Positions 22,901 through 37,900 of a stretch of 64,000 bases of DNA are shown here, piece by piece. How positions within the stretch are numbered: the stretch's first letter is position 1; every line of letters begins with the position of its first letter. The translations under genes were made by a program, and so were the position numbers. Source of the stretch: Mytilus trossulus (lineage: Eukaryota > Mollusca > Bivalvia > Mytilida > Mytilidae); the NCBI RefSeq assembly GCF_036588685.1, contig NC_086386.1, positions 1,290,710 to 1,354,709 on the forward strand, given 5' to 3'. The notes beneath the pieces were generated by a model. That model saw only the letters and a program-made list of their open reading frames with translations. It was not told the origin of the DNA and made no database searches.

Positions 22901-25900
22901 ATCTTAAGTAATATTTTTTTTGTTCAATCAATAATGAAAGTGAAATATGAAATAGTGAAATAATAATTTGCATTTAGCAGCCAAAATGGTTTAATTTTGT
23001 CAAATTAAGCAATGAAACATTGATAATTACTGTTTCACTTGCAAGTGAATTAGCCGACCTCATTCAATCCATATTCATGTGAACTTCAATTTAACCCCTC
23101 GCTAGAGATTGACAACGCATGCATTATACATGTACGTGTACAGGTTATTTAAAGAAAAAAGAATGTCAACAATGAAAGTGAAACTACAGTAAATCATTTG
23201 ATTACTGATTCTATCTATATAAAATCATTCTTATACGGTTAAAAACAATGAGACACATAAATTTTAATCTATAAGATAAAATCAAACAGACCTATAAAAA
23301 TCCAATTGCACATGTTGGTTTAATCTATTGATATTGTTATTTATGTTTACATCGCTTATATGGTCATCTGAGGTCAAATCAATAGTTAATTAGATGGTGT
23401 CTGGACTAACATACACATGAAACAAACCTACATATTATCTATGCCATGCTCTGTATCCTGTTTATTTTAGACTTTTGGTAGTTTGGATAAATGTTTTACA
23501 TTGTTATAAATCAATTATGAGAATTTGAGTCAAATCGGTGACCATGAATTTGACAGCTAATGCCCCTTTAAGAAGTACAAAATAAGACCTAAGTCATTAA
23601 TATTATTTCATCTCAAATAACTCGAGTACTGCTGTAACCATAATATAGAATTACTTTAAAGGTTAAAAAGTAAAAACTTAAATATTTACTGTGAAAAGAT
23701 ATTGTATTGTAATTCTGTTCAGATTCATTTCGTAGTTTACAATCAAATTGATACATCTGCGTTTCCGGTTTATATTCAGACTCGAAAGATGCATGTTGCA
23801 TAGCATCAATTTGCTAGATAAAGTCATTAAAAACCTTTTCATTTGTCAACGTTTGCTTTACAAATCTCTTCAGCCTTTTACATAACCCGTACAAATCGTT
23901 TTGTTATCGCAAATCAACCATACTGGTGATGGGTTCATGACTTATTAATTTGTCTGTGTCTGTGAAACACAAGCTCCACATGATTTTTAACCCACATAAC
24001 AATTACCAAAAATAGTAGAAAAACTACAGAGGGACCTTCATGACAGTTATAATTCATACTCAACTAAGGGGAGCATGGAGGCTTGGCATTTGAATCGTTA
24101 CAAAGGGCAATTAATGAAAATATTGATACTTCTAAAATGAAAGTTCAAAAATATAATTTAAATAAGCAATGAATTAGCATGTTCACAATTCCTTACATTG
24201 AGGGAAGAAATACTTTGGATCACGCTACACTGTACAGAATAGACATGGTAAGTGATGGTGAAAGTTCCTCCATCGTTAAATTTTCATCCATGGAGATCCC
24301 TGGTCCATCATTGAAATATTTGTAAGAACTACGGGTCATAGTATTAAAGATTCATCGGAAACAGACCAGTTATGATCAAATCCTGATAATTTTAATAATG
24401 AATATCGACGCATGAATGGCACAGCTGACAAAAGAAAGAAAAAAATTACTCATTCCACTCGCATTAACATACTTTTAAATATGTATTTTATCATTATAGC
24501 GAAGTGTTTAAAGGTGTCAATATCAGTGACGGTACACCTACCTCATGAAATTGCCATTATTCTGAATACATTTATGGCCCCAGTCCCCATGTTATAACAG
24601 GAGACATTAACATTGTTTATGACTGAGAGTGGAAATCATTCTAAGTAAAGGACCTAAATATCCTTCCCGGTCAATTATTAATTGGAATGAGTGTCCTAAC
24701 AACATCATCCACAACTTGTTCGGTACTTAAAATGGATAAAACAAGAAAAACATGTTGAAATTTAAATTTATTGAATGACTAAAATGATCTGTATGTGTTT
24801 TATAGGTTGTGCACCTCCTGTTGGCTCATATGATCCTAAACAGAAGGATAAAGCTGTTTCTATGCAATTTGATAAAGGAGGGGATCGATTCAAAACACCA
24901 AAAGGTAATATATGTATTGTTATAAACTGGAAGGGATCTTTTCAAAACATCAATAGGTAATATATATTGTTAGATATAACAGGGGATCGATCAGTTGGAC
25001 TCAACATTACCATTTGTCAGCTTCATGAGCTTGTCCAGGACAAATGAAAATAGGTGAAGGACAAGAAGCCATAGAAGTAAACGTTTTATAAAAACAATGT
25101 TATTTCTGTTATAGAGAAATGACACTTCTATGCTATCAGGTTCCCTTTTACCAACGAAAATCACAAAAATGGTATCCATTGAATATTAATGAATCCACAG
25201 TTAACTGTAATCACTAGCTAGCCAGTCAACATCAAGGGCACTACCGCTTCCTCCAGCAATAATAACTGATTGCCACAAAATAGCTCAAAAGTGGTATTAA
25301 AACACAAACAATCAATCATTATTGTTTAACTAAATATTACAAACTTTATATACTGGCAAGTGAGTTTGTAAATGTAAAATTGTAATTTCTTTTTTTCAGA
25401 TATTCTTCTTGGACCTGGATCTTTTGACATTGATACACCAGTTAAAAAGTGCCCATTGAATCAATCAACATGTAGTAATGGGGTTAGTAGCTGAAGCTTT
25501 TGATAGATCTAATTAAGAAATAATTCATGGGAGCTTGAATATATCTAGATTTTACCACGGGTTGCCCCTTTATGACAAATATTCTAACATGACGTCCTTC
25601 AAACGCTTTGCGTACACACCCGTGGTAAAATATGAATATATTGCCAGTGCTGTTCCGATTGTACTCCCACGTCATATGCTTTTTTATGAATGAGATACCC
25701 GAAGTCATAGAACAATGACGTTAGAATGTAAGCATTTTATGGGAAAATACACGCTTGTGAATCTGAAAATCATCACAAGGAAACATACACAAATGATGCT
25801 AAAATGTGGCAAAAGCCCTTTATTGAACATCATATAAGACATATATAAATAAATTATTATTCAAATTCATCCAAAACTGTCTAAATACATTATTTTAAAT

Positions 25901-28900
25901 AGTTTAAGCATGTCACTAATGCAGTTTGCTCCGTTCTTTTACGCTAGTTTATTTATGGGAACAGCAAATATTTGCCTACACCTAGAGCGCTTCGATCCAA
26001 AAGAATTGCTGTATGTGTCCTATCAGAATGGAAATAAATCATGGGGGCTTGAATATATCTAGATTTTACCACGGGTTGTCCCTTTATGTCGATATTTTAC
26101 CCCTCGCTATCGCTCAGGGGTAAAAGATTTGTCATAAAGGGCCAACCCGTGGTAAAATCACGATATATTCAAGCCCCCATGAATTATTTCTTAATTTTAA
26201 CCTGAGTGATAGGGAGGCGTAAAATATCGGCATAAAGGGACAACCCGTGGTAAAATCTAGATATATTCAAGCCCCCATGAATTATTTCGATTCTAATAGG
26301 ACAAATATGGCAATTCTGTTGGATTGAAGCGCTCTAGGTGGAGGCAAATATTTGCTGTTCCCATAAATAAACACACTATTTAATTGGCGTAAAAGAACAG
26401 AGCTAACTGAATTAGTGACATGCTTAAACTATTTTCAATAACGTATTTAGATCGTTTTGGATGAATCAAAATGAAAATTTACTTATATGTCTTATATATT
26501 TAAAAAAAAAATGGCTTATACCATATTTTAGCATTGTTTGTTTACATTTCCTTGTTGTGATGATTTTCGGTTCAGAAGCGTATATTTTCACGTTAAATGC
26601 TTATATTCTTACGTCATCGTTCAATGACGTTTGGAAGCTCATTCATAAATAACATATGACGTGGGAGTATGATCGGAACAGCCCAGGGAATATATTCATA
26701 TTTTACCACGGGTGTGTACTTTTGAAGGACCTCATGTTAGAATTAATTATAACATGTTAAATGTAGGAATGGTTGATGGTCATAAGTCATTGGTTAGTCC
26801 GAAAATCTTAATGTGCAATATAGGAGCACATGGTTGGATCAACTTTTTTTTTTATTAATCTATGTACTGCTAAGTTTACAATGAAAAATATCAAAATATA
26901 AAGCTTTATGGCATAAAACTGTTACAGAGTTATGTTAAGTTCAACATTTTAAGGTATTTTACTTCATGTTGGCATGGAACTGAAGCACAATGTTTTATGC
27001 TACTATAATTAAAAATCAGGCATGTTTTCTATTAAGTGGAAAGTATCTACATGTATCTCTGTCTATCTGGTATGGAATAGAATTTAATGTAATAATCATA
27101 TCTTTTATTTGCAGGGAGATAAAAAGAAAAATCACAAAACTTCAGAAAACTCCTTGGAAATGGCAAAAATCAAAGATCTGGAACGAGAGGTATATTATTG
27201 ACTTAAAAAAGAAGATGTGGTATGATTGACAATGTGACAACTCGCCACAAAACATGACCAAATGACACCAACATTCATAGCTATAGGTATATGGCCTTCA
27301 ACAATGAGCATAATGAGCATAACCCATACTCCAGTCAGCTTCAAACGGCCTAATTTATGTACTTTTTTTTTTAACAAAAAACAAATATGTAACATAGCAT
27401 CAAACGACAAACTCTGAATTACAGACTTGGGATAAGTATCTACGTACAGAATGTGTTGCTGCATTAATATGGAAAATAAATCTACAATTTTAATTTAAAT
27501 CAAAAATTAATCTACAATTTTAAATTTTACTTCAAATTTTGAAATTGCATTATGGATTAAAAGTTTAATTCTTTTAACATGTTCTTCCCACTAATAGCAA
27601 TTTTTTGACAATATTACACATTAAAAATAAACGTATGGCAGTTATTTCTTCATTTAGACCTATTGATAAATCATTGTTTGCTTACAGATAAAAAGGTTAG
27701 TTCAGGAGAGAAATAACTTAGATAAGCAGTTAACACACAGAGAAGACGATATAGTTAAATTAGAAGGAAGATTACAAACAGCTCACACAGATAAAATCTC
27801 CCTTCAGGCAAAAATAGCTTCACTAGAAAAAGAATTGAAGGAGCTAAAGAAAAGTAATGAAGTCCTCAGAAATAAGGTGTATATTTCTTTTTCATTAATA
27901 ATACAGTTATTTTGGTGTCTTTTCGCTAGGCACAATTTCTGCCCTTTCTAACAATGCCATGTTTTTCTTGGCAGTAAACTTCTCTATCGGTCACCCCAGT
28001 CAACCAAACCATAGACCCTACCTTTCGGATTTATTGTAAATTTGTTTGTGGCCTGAATATACTGGAAAAATTTGCTTCTGAACATCGAGTAAATAATGAT
28101 CAATCTATTACAAGACTTGTTCTGTAGCAAAGCTTTAATCTAATGTTATACTTAATTTCTGAATTTTGTGATTATCTCAAATATGAATTACTAATATATA
28201 TTGAAGTAGGGCACTCTTTTATTTCAATTTTTGTAAATTGTTTATATTTAACTGGACCCATTTAACTTTACTAAAGAATAACTTTAACATGTTTGTTGTA
28301 CTTTTTTTCTGAGCAGATGTCAAATGCAGACACAGCATGTAAGAAACAAGAAAGTCTTCAGCATGAGTTATCTTCCCTGAAACACCAGATGGAGTGTAAG
28401 AATAAAGAAATATCTCGTGTTAAACATGAATTGGATATCACACAGAATCACCAGAACAATGAACTACATATTTTAGAAAATGTTGTCATGGTGATAGAAG
28501 AAAGAATCCATCATTTGGGTATGTTTTAATCACACCTATTTTTGAGATTTTTTTTTTTCTAGTGTTATCGTACAATAAATGATGGAATTCTTAGTTTAAA
28601 TATATTTATTCCAGATATAAAATAACTCTTGAAATTACATACTATGAAGACAGCTAATGAATGCCCTGACATGAAAAATGTGAACCTACATGACCTTTAA
28701 AAAAGAAGATGTGGTATGATTGCCAATGAGACAACTATCCACAAAATACCAAAATGACGCAAACATTAACAATTATAGGTAACCGTACGGCCTTCAACAA
28801 TGAGCAAAGCCCATACTGCATAGCCAGCTATAAAAGGCCCTGATAAGACAATGTAACACAATTCAAACGAGAATACTAATGGCCTTATTTATGTAAAAAA

Positions 28901-31900
28901 ATTAAGGAAATACAATTATGTAACACATCAACGAACGACAACCACTGAATTACAGGCTCCTGACTTGGGACAGGCACATACATAAATAATGTGGCGGGGT
29001 TAAACATGTTAGCGGGATCCCAACCCTCCCCTAACCTGGGACAGTGGTATAACAGTACAACATAAGAACAAATTATTTATACAATATGAATTATGAAAAA
29101 CAAATATGAGACATGACCCAATGACAACCACTGAATTACAAGCTCCTGACTTGGTATAGGCACATAAAGAATGTTGCAGGGTTTAACATGTTTATGAGTG
29201 GTCAGCAATTCCCTTACCTGGGACAGTGGTTACAGCACAACAATTGAAGTCTGGTACTTTGATAGAGAATGATAAGAATTATGTCATGACATTGTGATAA
29301 TGAGAAAACATGGCATGTTGGATACGGTATAACAGTTGTAATATTTTACATTTTTTTTTTAGATATTGATGCTGATCATAACTGCACACCTAGGAACAAC
29401 TCAGAAATAAGCAGTAAGTAACATACATTGGGGGGAAAACCGTTTATGTGGATTTACCTTCATTAGGAACATGCAATGCCGAAATATTTACAAGCCAGGG
29501 ATGTACACAAACAGAAACATTTTTAAAAGAGCTACTTTAACAACAATTATTTCACTTTAATTTCACATGCAAAACTTTTAATGGTATTTAATTTGAAAAA
29601 AATCAACCCCAAACTAAAACTTTGTTTAGAAACCAAAAGTTTTAAAAATTTGTTTTACATCTTCCATTTTTAAAAAGTAAAACTTTCTTCAAAAATTTAT
29701 ATTTTCACTAAAATTTAATTTTGAATCTAGACATAAATTAAATTAACAAGAATAAAATGTTCATGTATATTGGATGGAAAAATGCAGTTGAAACCCTGTT
29801 TATGAGTCTAGACATTGAATATTCCACAAAGCAGCCAATCACATCCATATTAGATATTCCTATAAAAAATGAATTGCCAATAGCACAAAATTGTAGATAT
29901 CTTAAAATGATGGAAAAATTATTTGAAGATGTTTAACTTACTGTTGAAGTATTTTGGTAAAAATGTTTGATTTCTTATTACAGGTTTCAAAAGAAAAGGC
30001 AGTGAAGATTTGGCTGTCAATATGAAAACAGAAAACCCCAAGAAAATCATTGAGGTAAAACTGCATATCTATATAACAAGAAAATCGTTGAGGTAAAACT
30101 GCATATCTATATAACAAGAAAATTGTTGAGGTAGAACTGCATATCTATATAACAAGAAAATTGTTGAGGTATAACTGCATATTTATATAACAAGAAAATC
30201 GTTGAGGTATAACTGCATATCAATATAACAAGAAAATTGTTGAGGTAAAACTGCATATTTATATAACAAGAAAATCGTTGAGGTATAACTGCATATCAAT
30301 ATAACAAGAAAATTGTTGAGGTAAAATTGCATATCTACATGTTTATACCAAGAAAATCATTGAGGTAAAACTGCATATCTACATGTTTATACCAAGAAAA
30401 TCGTTGAGGTAAAACTGCATATCTACATGTTTATACCAAGAAAATCATTGAGGTAAAACTGCATATCTACATGTTTATACCAAGAAAATCATTGAGGTAA
30501 AACTGCATATCTACATGTTTATACCAAGAAAATCGTTGAATAAAATACCTCTGAGTGAGAAATTTGTAAAAAAAAAATTTACATATCTATATATAAAGGT
30601 ATAGAACCACTAATTCAGGCCTGGTTTGAAAGAAAGCAGTACATATTTTAAGCAAAATAGTTCCTACGCATAGCTGTTTCTTTGTCAATAGAAGGAATAT
30701 TTTGGTAGTTTTGAAAGTTTCTTTTGATTAATAAAGAGGCAAAGTTGCTTGTCTTTATAACAAATGAGAAAATGTAAAAATTAAAAAAAGAAGAAATCTA
30801 GAAACAGAAATACAGCTGTAACTGTGTCATGGTATCAACTGATTCAAGGATAACCCTTTGTATCTATTACAGCTAATTTCCTAAAGCATGTAGAGCAAGA
30901 CTTTAGTTAGCTTACTGGCTTTGTTTTTATATTGTACAATAATTAGGATAACACCCAATTAAATTCAAATATTATATATACAGGTTAAACTTTGCCTATA
31001 TATATTGTTTAAAGATGTTAATTTTATTTACAAAGCTTGTATAAAAAATTATACAAACAAAGCAAGCAAGGCAACCAAAGTTTTGCTTTACATGCATTAG
31101 GAAATTAGCTGTAATGATATTTCATGATTTGACTCTGATTTGTAGAAGTTACAGAAACGTTTTAATGAGACAATTCAAGAGTTCGACAAGAAGATACAGT
31201 TGTTTAAGACCCGGTATGAAAGGATTATGGCGGACAAAGTAGATCTGGAACAAAATCTGGAGAAAAAGGAGATAGCCTTGAAAGATTATAGGGAGGAATC
31301 TGACACTCTTGAAAAAAACAGGTAATTTAGAATAACATGTGTAAAATAAAAAGGTGTGGTATGATTGCCAATGAGACAACTGTCCAACACAGTTCAAATG
31401 ATAACGGATTTAAAGAACTATAGGTTACCTTATGACCATCAATAATGAACAAAACTCATACTGTATATAGTCAACTATAAAAAAAACCCAGACATAACAA
31501 AATATGAAAATTTAGTGACAAAAACCGACTGGAACCTACAACTTCCATTTAATTACACACAAAAAACATGGGACAGTGGTATAAAAGCCATACATTAGAA
31601 TAAACTATTAAAAGTCGACTCATCAGATCTTCACAATGTGGTCATGGGTGCATCGGTAGCGAGTGGTCTAAGTAGTTCTACTATTGTTATCACTAGTCAG
31701 TCAACACTGAGGTTGTGACATTGATCCCTGCTCGTGCAAATGCTCTCGATTTCAATCTTTTTTTTCTGGGATTGTCAGTTTTCATATCAAAGGTCTGTGG
31801 TTTTCTCATAGCACTCTGGCTTCCTGCACCAATAAAGTTATAAAAATTTATTAAATTATGTTGATTGATTATTTACACTAATGATTCTACTGTAACATGT

Positions 31901-34900
31901 AATATACTGTACTATTTCAGGAGTATGTTATCAACTAAATATTCCACATTAAAAAAGATGATCAAAGATTTAAAGTCAGAAACCTGGAGTCAAGAGGATG
32001 ATATCAGGTATTGAACCATTTTAAAGATTTATAAGTAAACACCAAGATATTCCAAGAGATTGAAGAAGTTAACCCGAGAATCTGGGAAAATATTGTGCAG
32101 ATCCCTTATGTTTATGCACTTTCAATGAAGACTTCAAAGATAAGGTTTCAATTATCAATTGAATTTGTAACCTTTATTGATTGTTGTTTGTGTGGAAAGA
32201 TAAGTTATTTTTTAGAGAGAAAAACATCTTTTATCCTGGGCCATTATATTTTCTGGTCTGTGCATCCATCAGTTTGTTGGTCACTTCGCTAGTCTCCTCA
32301 GTTTAAAGTTTTTAGTCAAGGTAGTTTTTGATGAAGTTGAAGTCTGAACAACTTGAAACTTAGTACACATGTTCCTTATGAAATGATCTTTCTGATTTTA
32401 ATGTCAAATTAGAGATTTATCTCAATTTCACGGTCCACTGAACATAGGAAATTATAGTGCCGGTGGGGCATCCATGTACTATGGACACATTCTTGTATTT
32501 AGTAAACTTTTTTCTTTTTATAATAAATGAAGTGGACTATTACCATGTAACTAGTATTTCCAATGTATTATAACTAGGTATGGCAATTTAAAGCCAGGAT
32601 AAACATGTGTTTTAAAATGGCTTAGAAGTTCAACAAAAAATGAAACTGGACATTTAGGAAGTTTTTATATATTTGAAACATTTCACTTTCCACAAGGTAA
32701 AGAGAATACTGGATCTATGCAAAGTTAATAGAATTTAGCAGCACAGTAACTTTAAACCAGGTTGTGAGATTATCTTTTATTTTTATTTTTAGATATTTAA
32801 AAGGAGAGGTATTTTCCAAACAAGATAACTTGAAGGAAGAAGGACAGATATTGTTTGAGGTCAGAGCAGAGAAAGCCAGTCTCCTGGAGAAATTGGATAT
32901 CCTGGAAGAGTAAGATTATTTATACAACACCTTCATAGTCATTACACACTTCAAATAGCTTCCTTATTTATCAAGTTAAATAGCGTCCTTATTCATCAAG
33001 TCAAATAGCTTCCTTATTCAACAAGTATGTAACAGAATGTGAAACATACAGATGTTTTTCTGTTGGTGTCAGTGTTATCGTTTTGTATTAAGCTTTTCAT
33101 TTCAGATGATTGAAGAAATTATAATCCATATTTTGTATATTATGGTCTGAAGTTTTCATCTGACGTATGTCCATACTCCTTGACCTCATTTTTATGTGCA
33201 TATTATAAAATTTTCATGTGTCTTTAAAGCATATTGTAGTTTTGATCCCACTGCTTTTTACAGCGAAAATCTGCATTTTGTAAAATTTATAACTGTCTCA
33301 AATCGATTTATATGCTATCATACATGATGCAGTGATAGAATCCATTTTCAACAATCTTTGTAAAAAATAAAATTTTATAAAATTATTCTGATTTTAGTGT
33401 AAGTGATGTCATTACTTCCCACGTAACTGTATCATTAGCCCTTTAGCCCTGATAATAACTTGATTTTAATTTCATATTTAACAAAAAAATAGAATTGTTT
33501 ATATTGCTCTGAGATGGTGCAACTGTTTATAAGTCTATTTATATCTTATTTTTGATAGAGTATTTAATCATATAAATCATTTCAGAGAAAATGGAACATT
33601 GAATGAAAACATCAAGACATTAACAGAAAAGTACCATGTTATTGAAGGTCAATTTGGTGAGTATTATTTTATTGAAGGTCAATTTGGTGAGTATTATATG
33701 TTATTGGAGGTCAATTTCGTGAGTATTATGTTATTGAAGGTCAATTTGGTGAGTATTATGTTATTGAAGGTCAATTTCGTGAGTCTATTATTTTATTGAA
33801 GGTCAATTTGGTGAGTATTATGTTATTGAAGGTCAATTTGGTGAGTATTATTTATTGAAGGTCAATTTGGTGAGTATTATGTTATTGGAGGTAAATTTCG
33901 TGAGTATTGTTTTATTGAAGGTCAATTTCGTGAGTATTGTGTTATTGAAGGTCAATTCGTTGAGTATTATGTTATTGAAGGTCAATTTCGTGAGTCTATT
34001 ATGTTATTGAAGGTCAATTCGTTGAGTATTATTTTATTGAAGGTCAATTTGGTGAGTATTATGTTATTGAAGGTCAATTTGGTGAGTATTATTTTATTGA
34101 AGGTCAATTTGGTGAGTATATGTTATTGAAGGTCAATTTGGTGAGTATTATTTTATTGAAGGTCAATTTGGTGAGTATTATGTAATTGAAGGTCAATTTT
34201 GTGAGTATTATGTTATTGAAGGTCAATTGGTGAGTTTAATGTTATTGAAGGTCAATTTAGTGAGTATCAAGTTATTGAATTAAATTTGGTGAGTCTATTA
34301 TTTTATTGAAGGTCAATTCGGTGAGTTTTTTATTGTGTTATAAAATATGTTAGGATTGTTTCATAAAATACATTAAAAAACAAAATAAAAAATCCTAATA
34401 GGTTTCATGAAGTCCCATAAAATTTTAATTTATCGACTGTATTTCTATGAGGCCACAATCTTTAAAATCATCAGATAATCGATATCTTGACTGCAGTTCC
34501 TGTCTGACGAAATTTTGAATTTGAACATATCATAGTAGTACTAACGAAAATAAAATAAAAGTTATGTTGATACTGTAATTACTTATCAAGAATCAATATA
34601 ATGTGTATCAATTCATTACACCAAAAATAAAATAGGCCTCCCAACACTGGACATTAGATAGATGTCTCAATGGCAGTCATGTCATATCTCTGAATTTTTA
34701 TGATAGTTTGTATTTTTCAGCAGAGGAACAAAATCAGAATAATGTGAAATCCGATCAAGTTCAGTCCCAACTGGATGTTACTAAATGTCATCTGATGGAG
34801 GTCCAGGACCAATATCAATTCCTACAGTCCAAGAATAAAGAACTGGTCCATTCCATCAACAAAGAGAAGGTAATAATTTATAGAAAACACGTCTGACATG

Positions 34901-37900
34901 AACAACATTTAATATCAGAGAGAGAGTGAACAAAAAGGTTTTTCCTGACATAACTTATGCAATTAATTAATGAACATTTAAATTTGTGATTCTCCTGTAC
35001 CCACAAAATCAACAAAAATTGGTATATCATATGAGCGTATGATTGTTGTTAGGAATTTGAAGAAAAAACACTTGTTGTAACAGTGAAGACCTTGTTGTTA
35101 ATGTGTTTATCTTGAGCATCAATGTATTGCTTAGAAGTTGTTATCAAGTTTTGTTTTAATTTTCAGGAGAATGTGGAAAAATTTATCTATGAATTAGATG
35201 AACAGAAACAGCTGACCTCTGACCTCCAGATGTTAGTTGTTGATAAAGAAGAGAAAATAACAGACTTGGAGATATCACTAGAGGCCACAAAAGTGGAATT
35301 ACAGAACTTAATGGACAGCATAGAAGATAAGGAGGGTGATATCATAAACTTACAACACAGAATTCACAGTCTAGAGGAAATGGAGAGGTCACTTCAAAGT
35401 CAAATACAACACGAAAACAAGGTCAACCAAGAAACAGCAAGACAACATGCAGATAGAATATTACATTTAGAACATCGTGAGATTTCTGTTACCGAGGAAA
35501 ACATCAAGTTATGTAGAGAACTAGAAGAGATGAATCATCTCAAATCTGCTGTTGAGGAGAAAATGGAGGACGGACACAAGGAATTGACAAACCAGTTACA
35601 ACTGGTTCTGAAAGAAAAGGAAAGCATACAAACTGAACTGGAAATCACACAAAAAAAGCAAGCAAGTTTGAAGGAAGAAGTTTCTAACCTTGAAGGGAAA
35701 CTAACAACTGTAGAAGATACACTAGAAATAGAAAAACAAACACGTCTTGATATTGCTGAGCAGATGACAGGAAACATTCAGACAGTTATCCAGGAGAAAC
35801 AAGATTTGATCAACAACTTACAATCACTTACCTCACAAATAGAAAAAAGTAAATCTGACAACATTTACCTGATAGAACAGATACAGGAATTAGAGAAAGT
35901 GAAAGTACAACAACAACAGGAAATATTACATCAGAAGGAGGAGTTAGGCAAAGTGAAAGTAGATAAAGAAAACACTGATGATAAACTGAAGAAGTTGGAT
36001 GCTAAATTCCACAGTCTAAACAAAGAAAATACACAGTTAATGAATGAGATTGACTTTTTACAGGAGAAAAAATTGAGGGATGAAAATGAAATTAAGGATC
36101 AAATTGAAACATTGAAAAGTGATTTGTTAAATTTGAAGGAGAAAGATGAGAGTCAAACTGAGGCTATATCTCAACATGTTGAGTCATTGGAAGATGCTCA
36201 TTCTGAGATTGAAAAGTTGAGGAATGACACTATGAATCTGAAGGAGAAAGAGACAGTTCAGACTGAGACTATATCTCAACATCTCAAGTCATTAGAAGAT
36301 GCTTATACTAGAGAGAAAGAATTAGATGAAGAGAAAGTAGAGCTAACATCAAAATTAGAACAAGTAACAACACAAAAAGAGGCCATCTCAAAACAGTTTT
36401 CTGAGTTAGTGAGTTCATTAGAAGAAGTGAGTAACAAATCAACAGAGAAGGAGACCAACTGGAGAAGTGAACAGGAGAGATTGATCACAGAATTACAGAC
36501 GGTCACAAACCAAAAGGAGATCTTACAACAAAGGATTACTTCCCTTGAGGAGGAAAAAGGAGCACTTGGGGAATTAGTTAAGCATTTAGAAACTAAGTTG
36601 GAAGATGTGGAAAGAGAAAGTAGAACAGAAATAGATTCTATTAAAACCCGTTTAGAAAACACAGAACACCAGAATGAGACACTACAATCTGTGAACCTGA
36701 CATTACAGGAGACATTAGAGGATCAAGGTGTACGATCTCACAGCTTGGAAAACGATGTAGAAAAGTTAACACAAGAAATACATGTGTATAAAGATTTCAA
36801 AGGGAAGTATGAAGATAAAGTCAAAGAAATATCACATGTGGAACAGGAAATGATGTCACAGATTGATTCACTAAAGGTTAAAATACAGGACACTGAGGCA
36901 GGGAAAGATATGCTGAATCAGCAGATTAACGATATTAATAAAATAGTCGATACTTTAAATACGGAGAATGCAAGACTTGAAAAGGAAATAGATACTAAAG
37001 AAGAGGTCATAGAAAGGTTAACTTTACAATATGAATCTGAAATAAAAACTTTTAAAACTGAGGTCAAAGGTCAACAATCTTGTAATAGAGATTTGACTGA
37101 TAATATACAGCTTTTAGAAAACAGACTTAAAGAATTAGAAAGTGAAACTGTGAAATATAGAACACAAACTGAAGCGATGCAAAACGAAGTAAAGCATAAA
37201 GAAAGTGAATCAATAAATAGAATAGAAGATTTATCTCAACTTCTCCATTCAGTGAAGGAGGACAGGAATCAGCTAACACAGGAAGTTCAATCTTTACAAA
37301 GGTATAGTTAGATCTATATACAATTGTCCATCTATTAGTCATAAATATGTCTACCTTTAATGGCAGTCTTAAGTGATTTATTCTTTTCATGTATAAAAAA
37401 GACAAATCTTCACAAGAGACCAATTGACACAGAAATTAACTAGAGGTCACCATACAGCCTTCAACAACCAGTAAAGCCCACACCGCATATTTGTTAAGAA
37501 ATCAATCTCTGCTTATACTTATAGCTTTACAGTAGGAAGAATGCAGTCTGCCTATCAGGATGTCAATAGCTTGCTTAATGTACAAAATCTTTTGAAACAA
37601 ATACGATAAGTTTTAAGATATTGAGGTGTTAATTTTTTTTCCGAAAAGAGAAATTTTTATGAGAATGTAACAAGGAGCCATTTTTTAAAGTTTTTTAAAT
37701 GAAGAAAGGCTTTGGGGCCAAATTCTGGAGTATTCACACCCATTATTAGTATTAATATGAATAACTTTATATTATTAAACAAGTTACAGGTATTTAAATA
37801 GAAATACTACTTTATGTTTAGTCAAATACACACAGTGGAAGATGAAAAAGAAGAAATGGCCAAACACTATGAAGATGAATTAATGGATCTGAGAGACCAA

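Noticed and set aside
33599..33799. Short protein of [14 protein letters not shown] repeats
   Set aside because: It is HMMR exon 12 running on into its own donor array, not a separate gene.
35122..35166. Start codon for an independent coiled-coil gene at 35122
   Set aside because: This ATG is intronic; the tttcag acceptor at 35161-35166 and continuous phase join the 2.1 kb exon to HMMR exon 13.
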